Below, piece after piece: positions 7,598 through 15,232 of a stretch of 32,594 bases of DNA. The DNA is from Lentisphaeria bacterium (lineage in GTDB: Bacteria > Verrucomicrobiota > Lentisphaeria > Victivallales > Victivallaceae). The notes under the pieces are model-generated. The model searched no databases and had not been told where the DNA came from. It was given only the letters and a program-made list of their open reading frames with translations. The stretch's first letter is position 1. Each line of letters begins with the position of its first letter. The stretch spans positions 1 to 32,594 of the forward strand of contig CAAGDG010000150.1 of assembly GCA_900768515.1 (NCBI GenBank). The letters run 5' to 3'. The position numbers were made by a program, and so were the translations under genes.

Positions 7598-8256
7598 TGG
7601 TTTCCATGAAAAACCGTTACAGTAAAAGAAAGCGCTTTCTTGTATTCTTCATCGGACTGGTGTTCGCCGGACTCGGGGTCGCCCTCAGCACCCGGCCGGG
7701 CCTGGGGACCTCCCCCATCACAAGTCTCCCCTACGTAATGACCTTCATCTTTCCCTGGACCCTGGGAATGACGACCGTGGCCATCAATCTTCTCTTTATT
7801 CTGATGCAGGCGGCGATTCTGCGGAGCCGATTCCATTGGACACGGCTGGCGCAGCTGCCGACACTTTTCGCATTCGGATTCTTCATCGATTTCGGCATGT
7901 GGGTCTCCTCCTTCTACATTCCGGAGTACTATCCGCTCCAGCTGCTGGAAGAGATTCTGGGCTGTGCGCTGCTGGCGACCGGAATCGCGTTCCAGCTTCT
8001 GGCGAACATCTCCTACATGCCGGGCGACGGTTTCATCCGGACCGTCTCGGAAGAGTATGGAATCGCATTCGGCACCGCCAAAGTCTGCTTTGACGTCTCC
8101 ATCGTGGTGATTGCGATTCTCCTCTCCCTCTGCTGGTTCCAGAAGATCAGCGGCATCCGGGAGGGAACGCTGCTGGCCGCGGTGCTGGTCGGCTGTATCA
8201 TCCGGATGCTCCAGCAGCCGCTCCGCTTTGTAAAAAAACAGCTGGTCAAAGCGTAG
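7597..8256 (+). CDS. YczE/YyaS/YitT-like integral membrane protein
   Basis: About 219 residues with five or more hydrophobic segments. The first segment ends in the family-typical GLGVALSTRPGLGTSPITSLPYV, which matches YczE-like proteins; a further conserved-looking stretch is MPGDGFI. Transport or export function has been suggested for these proteins but not established. The start at 7597 overlaps the MarR stop (TGATG); ATG 7606 (MKNRYSKRKRF) is an equally good alternative. The positively charged N-terminus (KNRYSKRKR) predicts a cytoplasmic N-terminus. Coupling to a MarR gene suggests a regulator/efflux or homeostasis pair. Confidence 0.8.
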   Translation: MVSMKNRYSKRKRFLVFFIGLVFAGLGVALSTRPGLGTSPITSLPYVMTFIFPWTLGMTTVAINLLFILMQAAILRSRFHWTRLAQLPTLFAFGFFIDFGMWVSSFYIPEYYPLQLLEEILGCALLATGIAFQLLANISYMPGDGFIRTVSEEYGIAFGTAKVCFDVSIVVIAILLSLCWFQKISGIREGTLLAAVLVGCIIRMLQQPLRFVKKQLVKA

Positions 8257-8285
8257 CGCATCCCTCCGCGGCCGCAGCTTCAGAA

Positions 8286-8322
8286 AACTTTTCCACGTCT
8301 GCTCTTCCGGCGCGGAAAAGTT
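8286..8322 (+). terminator. Possible stem-loop after the YczE-like gene
   Basis: AACTTTTCC (8286-8294) pairs perfectly with GGAAAAGTT (8314-8322) around a 19-nt loop. A weak T-rich stretch (CGTTTTGT) follows. It sits 30 nt after the YczE-like stop. It could be a weak terminator or an operator for the oxidoreductase gene. Confidence 0.35.
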
Positions 8323-8441
8323 CGTTTTGTGCAAACATCTGCCGCTTTTCTGTATTTGCTTTTTCAGAGAACGGAATATATTAACGGAAAAACCAACTCC
8401 GGTCATTCCGGGTTCTCATCAAAAAAGGAGATTTGGAAAGG

Positions 8442-9515
8442 ATGCGCAAGATCAAAGTCGGAACCGTCGGGCTGGGACGCATCGGCCGTGGCGGACACAT
8501 TCCGGAACTCAGTTCCCTGCCGGACCGCTATCAGTTCGTCGCGCTGGCCGACAACGCGCCGGACCGCCGGACAAACCTGCCGGAATCCGTGAAGTCGGTC
8601 CCCGTCTACTCCTCTCTGGAGGAGATGCTTCAGGTGCCGGAACTGGAGATGGTCACCATCGGCACCCGCCACCCCGATCACGTGCCGATGGCGCTTCAGA
8701 TCATGGAGGCCGGGAAGATCGCGGTCATTGAAAAACCCGTCGCCGCCGGAACCGCGGAGATGAATCTGCTGCGGAAAGCGCTGGAGAAACATCCGGGAAA
8801 GCTCTTCTTCCGACACAATCGCCGCTACGAAGGAGCGTTCCGCAAAATCCGGGATCTGATCCGCTCCGGCCTGATCGGAGACGTGCAGTACATTAAACTC
8901 TACCGCAGCGTCGGCTACTGCCGCCGCAACGACTGGATGACCATGCCGGAATACTACGGAGGACTCCTCACCAACTGGGGACCGCACCTGATCGATCAGG
9001 CGCTCCAGCTGCTGGATTCGCCGGTTTGCGACATCTGGGCGGACGTCCGCCGGGTGATCAGCATCGGCGAAGGCGACGACCTTTTCAAGATCCTGCTGAA
9101 AGCGGAAAACGGCCGCCTCGCCGACGTCGAGGTCGCCGGTTGCAACGCGATGCCGGGACGCGAAATGGAGATCATCGGAAACCGCGGCTGCATCGTCCAC
9201 GAAAACGGAAAGATCCGCGCCCGTTACATCGATCCGTGCGTGGAACTGAAAGATTTGAAGCCGCATCCCGAAAACCCGCCGTTCCAGTACGGCAACTTCG
9301 ACGAAAAACTCTATTTCATCGAAGCGCAGTACGACGCGCCGGACGACGGGGAGTCCATCTGGACCGCCATCTATGACGATGTCGTCAACCACATTCCCTG
9401 CCCCGTGACCTTCGAACAGGCGGCGGAAGTGGTCCGCGTGACGGAGGAGGCGTTCCGGATCAGCGGATTCAAACCGATCCGGGAGTTCCGGAGCAAGGCG
9501 CTTCCCCGGGGATAA
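8442..9515 (+). CDS. Gfo/Idh/MocA-family NAD(P)-dependent oxidoreductase
   Basis: 357-residue predicted sugar or cyclitol dehydrogenase. The N-terminal Rossmann fold carries VGLGRIG (GxGxxG, residues 9-15), the family EKPVA motif near residue 98 and NWGPHLID, whose His is the usual catalytic residue, near 179. The C-terminal half is the expected alpha/beta substrate domain. I chose ATG 8442 because AGGAG (8426-8430) lies 11 nt upstream; an in-frame TTG at 8433 sits too close. No signal peptide is seen, so it is a cytoplasmic enzyme. It stands alone between two hairpins. Substrate cannot be assigned; in this setting, close to glycan-degrading genes, a sugar is likely. Confidence 0.85.
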   Translation: MRKIKVGTVGLGRIGRGGHIPELSSLPDRYQFVALADNAPDRRTNLPESVKSVPVYSSLEEMLQVPELEMVTIGTRHPDHVPMALQIMEAGKIAVIEKPVAAGTAEMNLLRKALEKHPGKLFFRHNRRYEGAFRKIRDLIRSGLIGDVQYIKLYRSVGYCRRNDWMTMPEYYGGLLTNWGPHLIDQALQLLDSPVCDIWADVRRVISIGEGDDLFKILLKAENGRLADVEVAGCNAMPGREMEIIGNRGCIVHENGKIRARYIDPCVELKDLKPHPENPPFQYGNFDEKLYFIEAQYDAPDDGESIWTAIYDDVVNHIPCPVTFEQAAEVVRVTEEAFRISGFKPIREFRSKALPRG

Positions 9516-9558
9516 CGCCGGAAAACGAAAGAGCCCCGGCGCGCAAGAAAGAAAAGAG

Positions 9559-9586
9559 GCCGTCCCCAGAGGGGGACGGCTTTTTT
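9559..9586 (+). terminator. Rho-independent terminator, probably bidirectional
   Basis: GCCGTCCCC (9559-9567) pairs with GGGGACGGC (9572-9580) around AGAG, followed by TTTTTT (9581-9586). On the minus strand the same stem is followed by CTCTTTTCTTTCTT. It therefore fits as a shared terminator of the convergent oxidoreductase and GIN-domain genes. Confidence 0.85.
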
Positions 9587-9647
9587 ACGGCGCGGCCCGG
9601 AGAAGGAGCGAAAGGTTCCGCCCTCCCCGGATGCCGCACGTTTGTTC

Positions 9648-10529
9648 TCACGCTTCCGGATCGACCTGCTTCAACCGCGAAGAGCCGGAGACCCGCACCG
9701 CGGTCTTTACCTCTTTTCCCGAATATTTGAGCGTGGAAGCGCCGGAGACGTTTCCGATCAGTTCTCCGGTCATCGCAAGTCTGGCCCGGCTCGCACCGGA
9801 GAGATCGATGTCGGCGTCCTCCACGCGGTCAAGCTCCAGACTGGAAGCGCCGGAAACCCGCGCTTCCAGCTTCCGGAAGAGCCCCTTTCCACGAACGGTA
9901 CCGGCCTCGACCACGTCGATCCGGGCATTTTCGAACTCTCCGGAGCACTCCGCCCGGGAGGCGCCGCTGAGCTTCAGCCGGAACTCCCCGATCCGCGCTT
10001 CGGCGATCTTGACTTCGCCGCAACCGGCAATCTTGCAGGTGAACGCCTTTCCCCGCGCTCCAGTCACCTCTGAGCAACAATGACCGGAGGCCTTGTACTG
10101 TTCCGGCTGCCCGGTCGTCCGCACATCGATGGTCATCGGCTGCGTCGGACGGGCTTCCCCCCGGTAGCGGATCCGCAACCCGCCACGGACCTCCTCGATA
10201 TGGACCTCCGGAGCCAACGACTCCTCGCAGCTGACCACACACCGGTTCTCCGGCGCATTGCATTCGAGGCGGACCTGCCACGTTCCTTCGACCGACAGCC
10301 GCGGAAGCTCCTCAAAGGGATGCTCGATGCGAGCGGGGACTCCGGAAAGAGCAGCCGTCTCCGTCTTTCCGCTCTTCGCGGAGAATGCGGCTTTTCCCTT
10401 CTGCGACGGCCCCCCGTCGCGCCGGTGAAGTCTGCCCAGCCAGTATCCGAGCAGTCCCACCGCGACGGCGGCGATGACCGCCCAGCACCAGCCGATTCCC
10501 GATACCGTACACATATCGAACCTGCACAT
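9648..10529 (-). CDS. Membrane-anchored GIN-domain (DUF2807) protein
   Basis: 293 residues. A single membrane segment (about 11-31) and a basic, low-complexity linker are followed by a DUF2807/GIN domain, a right-handed beta-helix-like fold often described as a putative adhesin head. The end of the protein shows five spaced copies of a V/L-SGAS-R/S-L motif (KLSGAS, RVSGAS, DLSGAS, NVSGAS, RVSGSS) about 22-24 residues apart. I chose the start at 10529 (MCRFDM) because GAAGGA (10538-10543) precedes it by 8 nt; the open frame extends to 10601 but without a ribosome site. It is divergent from the glycosyltransferase gene. A cell-surface or periplasmic role is inferred. Confidence 0.82.
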   Translation of the reverse strand: MCRFDMCTVSGIGWCWAVIAAVAVGLLGYWLGRLHRRDGGPSQKGKAAFSAKSGKTETAALSGVPARIEHPFEELPRLSVEGTWQVRLECNAPENRCVVSCEESLAPEVHIEEVRGGLRIRYRGEARPTQPMTIDVRTTGQPEQYKASGHCCSEVTGARGKAFTCKIAGCGEVKIAEARIGEFRLKLSGASRAECSGEFENARIDVVEAGTVRGKGLFRKLEARVSGASSLELDRVEDADIDLSGASRARLAMTGELIGNVSGASTLKYSGKEVKTAVRVSGSSRLKQVDPEA

Positions 10530-10662
10530 TTGTGAAATCCTTCTCTGAGGTTGAAATGAATACCTGTATTTCAATATAATGGATTCCACACAAAAAACCA
10601 CCCTTTTTAGCTGAAATTTAACCGGAAACTAACGCGACAGGGGGAAACGCGCTCCGCGCCGA

Positions 10663-10691
10663 TTGAAAAACCGGCCGATCCGTGGTATAAT
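10663..10691 (+). promoter_or_regulatory. Near-consensus sigma-70 promoter of the GT-C gene
   Basis: TTGAAA (10663-10668), a 17-bp spacer and TATAAT (10686-10691) with an extended TGG at 10683-10685. Transcription should start near 10698, which makes the ATG at 10700 almost leaderless and favours GTG 10730 as the translation start. Confidence 0.75.
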
Positions 10692-10729
10692 ACGGAGGAA
10701 TGATACTGGAAACGCCGGAGAATCCGAAC

Positions 10730-12190
10730 GTGAACAATTCTTTGATCCGTTTTTCCGACCGCGGTTTCGGACTCTTCGTCTACGCGCTCTTCACCGTCTG
10801 CGGCGCCGCGATCCTCTGGCAGGGGCGCTCCGCCGGACTCTTTCCGGCGCCGCTGCCGGGGACCGATCAGCTCTCCATGATCGAAGCCGCATTCGGGCTC
10901 GCCAGCGGAGAACCGCTCCCGGCGGGGTACCTCTATTCGCCCGCCTACACCGGATTCCTGGCCGCGGCAAAACTGCTCACCGGAGGAAACCTCGTCGCCA
11001 TGCGGATGGTGCAGTGCCTGGTTGCCGGATGGATTCCGGTCGTCGTATTCCATCTGGGCATCCGGCTCCGTTTCGGAAGGACCGCGGCCCGGGTCGGAGC
11101 GTTGCTCTGCTGCTTCTACGGTCCGCTGCTGCTGATTTCGCTGGACTTCCTGCGGGCGGCACCGCTGGCGCTCTGTTTCGCCGGTTTTCTGCTGGCGCTG
11201 CTGCGCGCGGCCGGACGCCGTTCGCCCCGCTGGTTTCTGGCGGCGGGAGTGCTGGCCGGACTCTGCATCCTCGGGCGTGAAAATTTCATCCCGGTGGTCG
11301 CGTTCCCAGCGCTGATGCTCTTCTCCGGAGGCATCCGGCGCCATCTCTTCCGCAGGCGTCCGGCGGAACCGGGCCGGCGCACGCTCCGGATGGCGGCCGC
11401 TCTCGCAACCGGGCTTGTGCTCACGATCGCACCGATTGTAGTGGTCAACCTGGTCCGGTTCGGCTCCCCGGCGATCGTGCCGGGGCACACCGGAAACGTG
11501 GTCGGAGCCTACTACGGCCCCGAGGCGGAGGCGAACCGGCTTCCGGATCCCGGCGCCATCCTCCGGAGAATTCCGGAAGAACTGGGGAACTTCCTCTCCT
11601 CCTACGAAATTCCGAACAGTCTCTCCTTCTACGCCCACGCGGAACTGATCGATTTTCTGAATGTCGCCGCCGTGCCTTTCCATCTGCTCCTGGCGCTGGC
11701 GGCGATCGGATTCTGGCGGTTCCGGCGCAATCCGGGGGCACGGCTGACGCTGCTGCTGATCGCCGGATATGCGCTTTCGATGTCGCTGTTCACCTTCTTC
11801 TACCGTTTCCGGATTCCGGCAGTTCCGCTGGTCGCGGCGATGGCGGGAGCGGGAGTCGCGGCGCTGGGCGACTGGATCCGGCTCCGGAAATTCCGCACGC
11901 TCGCCGCCGCTCTGCTCGGAGGGGCGCTCTTTGTCGCGGCAACCTCGCGGAACCCGGACCGGCTGCGGCCTGAAAGCGAACGAAGGTCGGTCGTCTATCT
12001 GATGATCCGGCTCGGCCGCTATCCCGCCGCCGAGGACGGCGTCGAACGGCTGCGGCGCGACCGGATCCCCTCCGCCGACCTCGCCGAACAGCTGATCCGG
12101 GCTCTGCAACAGGAGGGATACCATCCCTATGCCGCCGAACTTTTCCGGCGCTGGTTCGGCTCCATCCCGGACGGCGGCCAGGCGAAGTGA
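10730..12190 (+). CDS. GT-C-fold membrane glycosyltransferase (ArnT/PMT-like)
   Basis: About 486 residues with roughly ten hydrophobic segments and a loop rich in G, L and R. The N-terminal extracellular loop holds PGTDQLSMIEAAF, where an acidic residue is expected in GT-C enzymes, then LYSPAYTGFLAAAKLL. Basic cytoplasmic loops (RFGRTAARV, RAAGRRSPRW) and FLRAAPLALCFAGF fit dolichyl-phosphate-mannose or ArnT-like proteins. They move a sugar from a lipid carrier to a lipid, glycan or protein at the outer face of the inner membrane. The start GTG 10730 has GGAG (10717-10720) 9 nt upstream; ATG 10700 is in frame but only 1 nt from its GGAGG and at the predicted transcription start. The C-terminal ~60 residues are soluble and helical. 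Donor and acceptor are unknown. Confidence 0.68.
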   Translation: MNNSLIRFSDRGFGLFVYALFTVCGAAILWQGRSAGLFPAPLPGTDQLSMIEAAFGLASGEPLPAGYLYSPAYTGFLAAAKLLTGGNLVAMRMVQCLVAGWIPVVVFHLGIRLRFGRTAARVGALLCCFYGPLLLISLDFLRAAPLALCFAGFLLALLRAAGRRSPRWFLAAGVLAGLCILGRENFIPVVAFPALMLFSGGIRRHLFRRRPAEPGRRTLRMAAALATGLVLTIAPIVVVNLVRFGSPAIVPGHTGNVVGAYYGPEAEANRLPDPGAILRRIPEELGNFLSSYEIPNSLSFYAHAELIDFLNVAAVPFHLLLALAAIGFWRFRRNPGARLTLLLIAGYALSMSLFTFFYRFRIPAVPLVAAMAGAGVAALGDWIRLRKFRTLAAALLGGALFVAATSRNPDRLRPESERRSVVYLMIRLGRYPAAEDGVERLRRDRIPSADLAEQLIRALQQEGYHPYAAELFRRWFGSIPDGGQAK

Positions 12191-12207
12191 CAATTCCCGG
12201 CGGGGAG

Positions 12208-12477
12208 TTATTTCAGAAGTCCGAGCCGGCGCATACGGCGGTATTTGCTCACGAAGAAGATGTCCGTCGCCACCATGGCGGCATTCAGGAAGTAGAGCGC
12301 GATCACCCAGTCCGGGTTGCTGCACTTGTAGATGATTCCCGACAGATAGCCGATCAGGACCAGCCAGAGAAAGATCATACTTTTGCCGATCGGATTCTTG
12401 ACCGTGATGGTCTTCCAGATCGATGCCGGCCAGCTTGCGCCGAAACAGATCATCATAATTGCTTCAAACAGATCCAT
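12208..12477 (-). CDS. Small three-helix membrane protein, PQ-loop/SemiSWEET-like
   Basis: 89 residues with three hydrophobic segments (about 4-20, 33-50, 57-76) and a basic C-terminal tail (KYRRMRR). Length and pattern (WPASIWKTITVKNPIGKS, then a hydrophobic segment and GIIYK) resemble SemiSWEET/PQ-loop proteins, which act as dimers in sugar transport. A GGAGG (12491-12495) lies 13 nt upstream of the ATG, longer than usual. It ends 17 nt from the convergent glycosyltransferase gene and starts 50 nt after the sulfatase at 12528, so it may be the last gene of that transcript. Transport of the desulfated sugar is only a speculation. Confidence 0.65.
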   Translation of the reverse strand: MDLFEAIMMICFGASWPASIWKTITVKNPIGKSMIFLWLVLIGYLSGIIYKCSNPDWVIALYFLNAAMVATDIFFVSKYRRMRRLGLLK

Positions 12478-12527
12478 TTTCTTTTTTCATCCTCCGAATG
12501 CGGATTGGCAGAATGGTTGCAAATTCA

Positions 12528-13913
12528 TTAATATACTGCACAATCCACGGTACCGCAACCGGAATCGAAAGATTCCGGAACCGTCTCCCATTCGCCGTTT
12601 TCCGGTTCCGGCCCGGGATCGCTCTGGCGAGTGAGCCGGGCGCCGGGAGGGGGATGAGGCAGCCGTTCCGGCAGCGAATCCCGGGTTCTCCGCTGCCATT
12701 CCGCCAGCAGCGCGCGCATCTTCTCCAGCGTCCCGGCGGAGGCCGGATCGTCCAGAAGCGAACGGCTCTCCGCCGGATCCCGATAGAGGTCGAACAACTG
12801 TTCCACGGGAATTCTCGGCTGTTCCGCCAACTCCGCCTCGCGGAGCAGAAACCGCTTCGTCGGACCGTCGTCGATATTCGGAAGGACCGTGCCGGCATAT
12901 CCGTCATACCGCCGTACATAGCGGAAGCGCCGGGTCCGGACCGAACGCTGCACGTCGCGGGCGGCGTGAAAGTTGATCTCCGCGTAGAGCGCCTCGTGAA
13001 GTTCCCGCTCCTCCCCCCGCAGCAACGGAAAGAGGGAACAACCCTCAAGCCACTCCGGCGCCGGGAGCTGCGCCCACTCGCAGACAGTCGGATAGAAATC
13101 GAGGTGGGAAATCAGAGCGTCGATTACGGTTCCTTCCGGCATCCCCGGAACCCGCAGCAGGAACATCACACCGCAGCCGTGGTCGCTCAGCGTACACTTC
13201 ATCCCCGGAAACGCCGGACCGTGGTCGGTGGTGATCAGCACCAACGTCTCCTCCCGCAGCCCGCACGCCGTCAAAGTGTCGAGCACCCGTCCGAAACAGC
13301 GGTCTACATGACGTACCATTGAAGCGAAGGAGGCCCAGTCGCGGCGGCACTCCGGCGTGTCCGGAATCGGAATTGGCGGTCTCATGAAATCGGGATCATC
13401 GGCCGCATCCGGGCTTTCCGGGAACGGACGGTGGGTCGCATGAAGTCCGAGCGACAAAAAGAAGGGGGTCTCCTGCCGCCGGGCGAGAAACGCACAGGCC
13501 GCCGCGGTGTTGGCCAGGTCGGACCCCATTCCGCCGTGGGAGTGCCCGCAGCGGTTGCCCTCCTCGAAGACCTCCTCGTACCCGAGCGTTCCGGGATCGT
13601 CCGCGGTCTCGTGCTGAACCCCGCAGAGAACCGTCCGGTACCCATGCCGTTTCAGAAAGGCGGCAAGGTGCTTGCGGGGATCGTTCAACCGGAAACCGCG
13701 GTGGGCCAGTCCGAGCATGCCGCACTGGTGCGGATACGTTCCGGTCAGCAGCGAGGCCCGGGCAGGAGAACAGGTCGGACCGCAGTCGAACGCCTGCCGG
13801 AAGAGCGCCCCCTCCCGGGCGAATGCCGCAAGATTCGGGGTATCCACGGCAAAGCCGCAGGGCGAAATGCAACGTCCGGTGTCGTGGGTGTGCAGATAGA
13901 CGATGTTTTTCAT
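12528..13913 (-). CDS. Cys-type sulfatase, heparan N-sulfatase-like
   Basis: 461-residue S1-family sulfatase predicted to hydrolyse sulfate esters or sulfamates. The catalytic cysteine that is matured to formylglycine lies in C48-S-P-A-R52. The metal-binding HTHD (8-11) and HDTGRC...PCG opening resemble SGSH-like heparan sulfamidases, and ITTDHGPA (about 236) gives the later D-H metal pair. It starts directly with the first beta strand (KNIVYLH), with no signal peptide. Start: GGAG lies 8 nt upstream of ATG 13913. It follows the sulfatase remnant by 17 nt and lies in the array with the maturase. Substrate class is inferred from general resemblance. Confidence 0.85.
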   Translation of the reverse strand: MKNIVYLHTHDTGRCISPCGFAVDTPNLAAFAREGALFRQAFDCGPTCSPARASLLTGTYPHQCGMLGLAHRGFRLNDPRKHLAAFLKRHGYRTVLCGVQHETADDPGTLGYEEVFEEGNRCGHSHGGMGSDLANTAAACAFLARRQETPFFLSLGLHATHRPFPESPDAADDPDFMRPPIPIPDTPECRRDWASFASMVRHVDRCFGRVLDTLTACGLREETLVLITTDHGPAFPGMKCTLSDHGCGVMFLLRVPGMPEGTVIDALISHLDFYPTVCEWAQLPAPEWLEGCSLFPLLRGEERELHEALYAEINFHAARDVQRSVRTRRFRYVRRYDGYAGTVLPNIDDGPTKRFLLREAELAEQPRIPVEQLFDLYRDPAESRSLLDDPASAGTLEKMRALLAEWQRRTRDSLPERLPHPPPGARLTRQSDPGPEPENGEWETVPESFDSGCGTVDCAVY

Positions 13914-13930
13914 GCTTCACGCTCCGTGGT

Positions 13931-14065
13931 TCAAGCGCCGGCGATGCGCGGCATCGGCATCGGTTCGGTCTCCATCCGGGCCTGCAGAAATTCGCCGAGG
14001 GTGCGCCAATGCTGCTGGTCGGTGGTGATGAACAGAATGTTCTTCGCAGAGGGTGACTTTTCCAT
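13931..14065 (-). pseudogene. N-terminal sulfatase remnant
   Basis: A 44-codon reading frame (MEKSPSAKNILFITTDQQHW..., ending MPRIAGA) that is recognisably the first strand and DQQ metal-binding turn of a family S1 sulfatase (D16, Q17). It stops where the fold should continue, with no catalytic Cys motif. It lies between the anaerobic maturase (6 nt) and the sulfatase at 12528 (17 nt), in the same orientation. Deletion of a seventh sulfatase gene, leaving only its start, is the simplest explanation. It could also be a small translated leader of the next gene. Confidence 0.6.
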
Positions 14066-14071
14066 AAACGC

Positions 14072-15232
14072 TCACTTTCCGCAACAGTGTTTGTATTTTC
14101 TGCCGCTGCCGCAGGGACAGGGGTCGTTGCGCCCGGGAGCGCCGGCGGCGCGGCGCAGCCCGGAGGCCAGCTGTTCGAACCGTTCGATGGTGTGGGAATA
14201 GAAAAGCCGCCAGTCTTCACAGAGTGCGCTGCCCGCCGCGGTCCGGTTCTTCGGACAGTCGCCCATGCAGAGCGGAAGCCAGCGGCAGCGGGAACACTTC
14301 TCCGAACGGGGATCCTTGATCTCTCCCCACCGCCGGTATTCCGGGAGCGAGCGCAATGCTTCGAACCCGCTCTCCCGGACATTTCCGAGCCGGAGTTCGG
14401 GACGGACGTGGAAATCGCACGGATAGACGCTTCCGTCGTGCTCCACCACCAGATAGTTGCAGCAGTTCCCCCCCATCGGGCAGACGGTCGGGATCCCGGT
14501 CGCCAGCCGCGACACGATCGAATCGAAGAGCCGGATCGACACCGTCCCGGTATCGGCGGGATACCACTCGTCGAAGATCCGGCAGAGGAACTCCCCCCAC
14601 TTTCCCGGCGCGAGCGCGAACGGCTGCCGCCGCCCCTCCCGGTCGAATTCGACGCACTCGATATACTGGTGGAACGCGACACCAAGCTCCCGCAGATAGC
14701 GGTAGATCTCGACCGGACGATCCTGGTTGGCGGCGGAGACCAGCGTCAGCGCGTTGAAATCGACCCGGTTCTTCTTCAGCGCCGAGAGTCCGCGCATGAC
14801 GGCGGCATGGCTGCCGCGGCCGTCCGCTCCGATCCGGAAACGGTCGTGCACCTTCTCGGGACCGTCGATGCTGATCCCGACCAGAAAACGGTTCTCCCGG
14901 AGAAACTTCCCCCATTCGCCGTCGAGCAGAGTCCCGTTGGTCTGCAGTGCGTTGGAGATTGCGCCGCCGGAGGCGGACGCCCGTTGGAGCCGGACCGCCT
15001 CGCGGAAAAAGTCGATTCCCATCAGGGTCGGCTCCCCCCCCTGCCACCCGAAGGTGTGGTGCTCCATCGGCACGGCGAGGTAGTTCCGGACCACCGCCTC
15101 CAGCGTCGCCCGGTCCATCCGGTGGATTCCGGAGCCGAACACCGTCTCCTTCGGCAGGTAGAAACAGTACCGGCAGCGCAGATTGCAGTCGAAGGAGGCC
15201 GGCTTCAGCAGCAGCGAGAACGAATCCTTCAC
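14072..15232 (-). CDS. Anaerobic sulfatase-maturating enzyme (radical SAM) with SEC-C tail
   Basis: 386-residue radical SAM/SPASM enzyme that converts the active-site cysteine of sulfatases to formylglycine without oxygen. The radical SAM cluster is C16-x3-C20-x2-C23 in FDCNLRCRYCFY; GWQGGEPTLMG and ISIDGPEKVHDRFR are typical. The SPASM-type cysteines lie in CPMGGNCCN, VYPCDFHV and CSRCRWLPLCMGDCP. The last 20 residues form a SEC-C zinc motif (CPCGSGRKYKHCC). The start is GTG 15232, with GGAGGAG (15238-15244) 5 nt upstream; it overlaps the preceding sulfatase stop as GTGA. The open frame runs on to 16132, but that part is antisense-like shadow of the sulfatase gene. All six complete sulfatases here are Cys-type, its expected clients. 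Confidence 0.9.
   Translation of the reverse strand: MKDSFSLLLKPASFDCNLRCRYCFYLPKETVFGSGIHRMDRATLEAVVRNYLAVPMEHHTFGWQGGEPTLMGIDFFREAVRLQRASASGGAISNALQTNGTLLDGEWGKFLRENRFLVGISIDGPEKVHDRFRIGADGRGSHAAVMRGLSALKKNRVDFNALTLVSAANQDRPVEIYRYLRELGVAFHQYIECVEFDREGRRQPFALAPGKWGEFLCRIFDEWYPADTGTVSIRLFDSIVSRLATGIPTVCPMGGNCCNYLVVEHDGSVYPCDFHVRPELRLGNVRESGFEALRSLPEYRRWGEIKDPRSEKCSRCRWLPLCMGDCPKNRTAAGSALCEDWRLFYSHTIERFEQLASGLRRAAGAPGRNDPCPCGSGRKYKHCCGK

Noticed and set aside
10607..12325. 572-codon minus-strand frame over the GT-C glycosyltransferase
   Set aside because: Charged, repetitive translation opposite a membrane protein with typical hydrophobic segments and a good promoter.
12464..12490. 8-codon open frame overlapping the start of the small membrane protein
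   Set aside because: Its ATG is directly adjacent to the GGAGG (no spacing), so it is unlikely to be translated; probably a chance reading.
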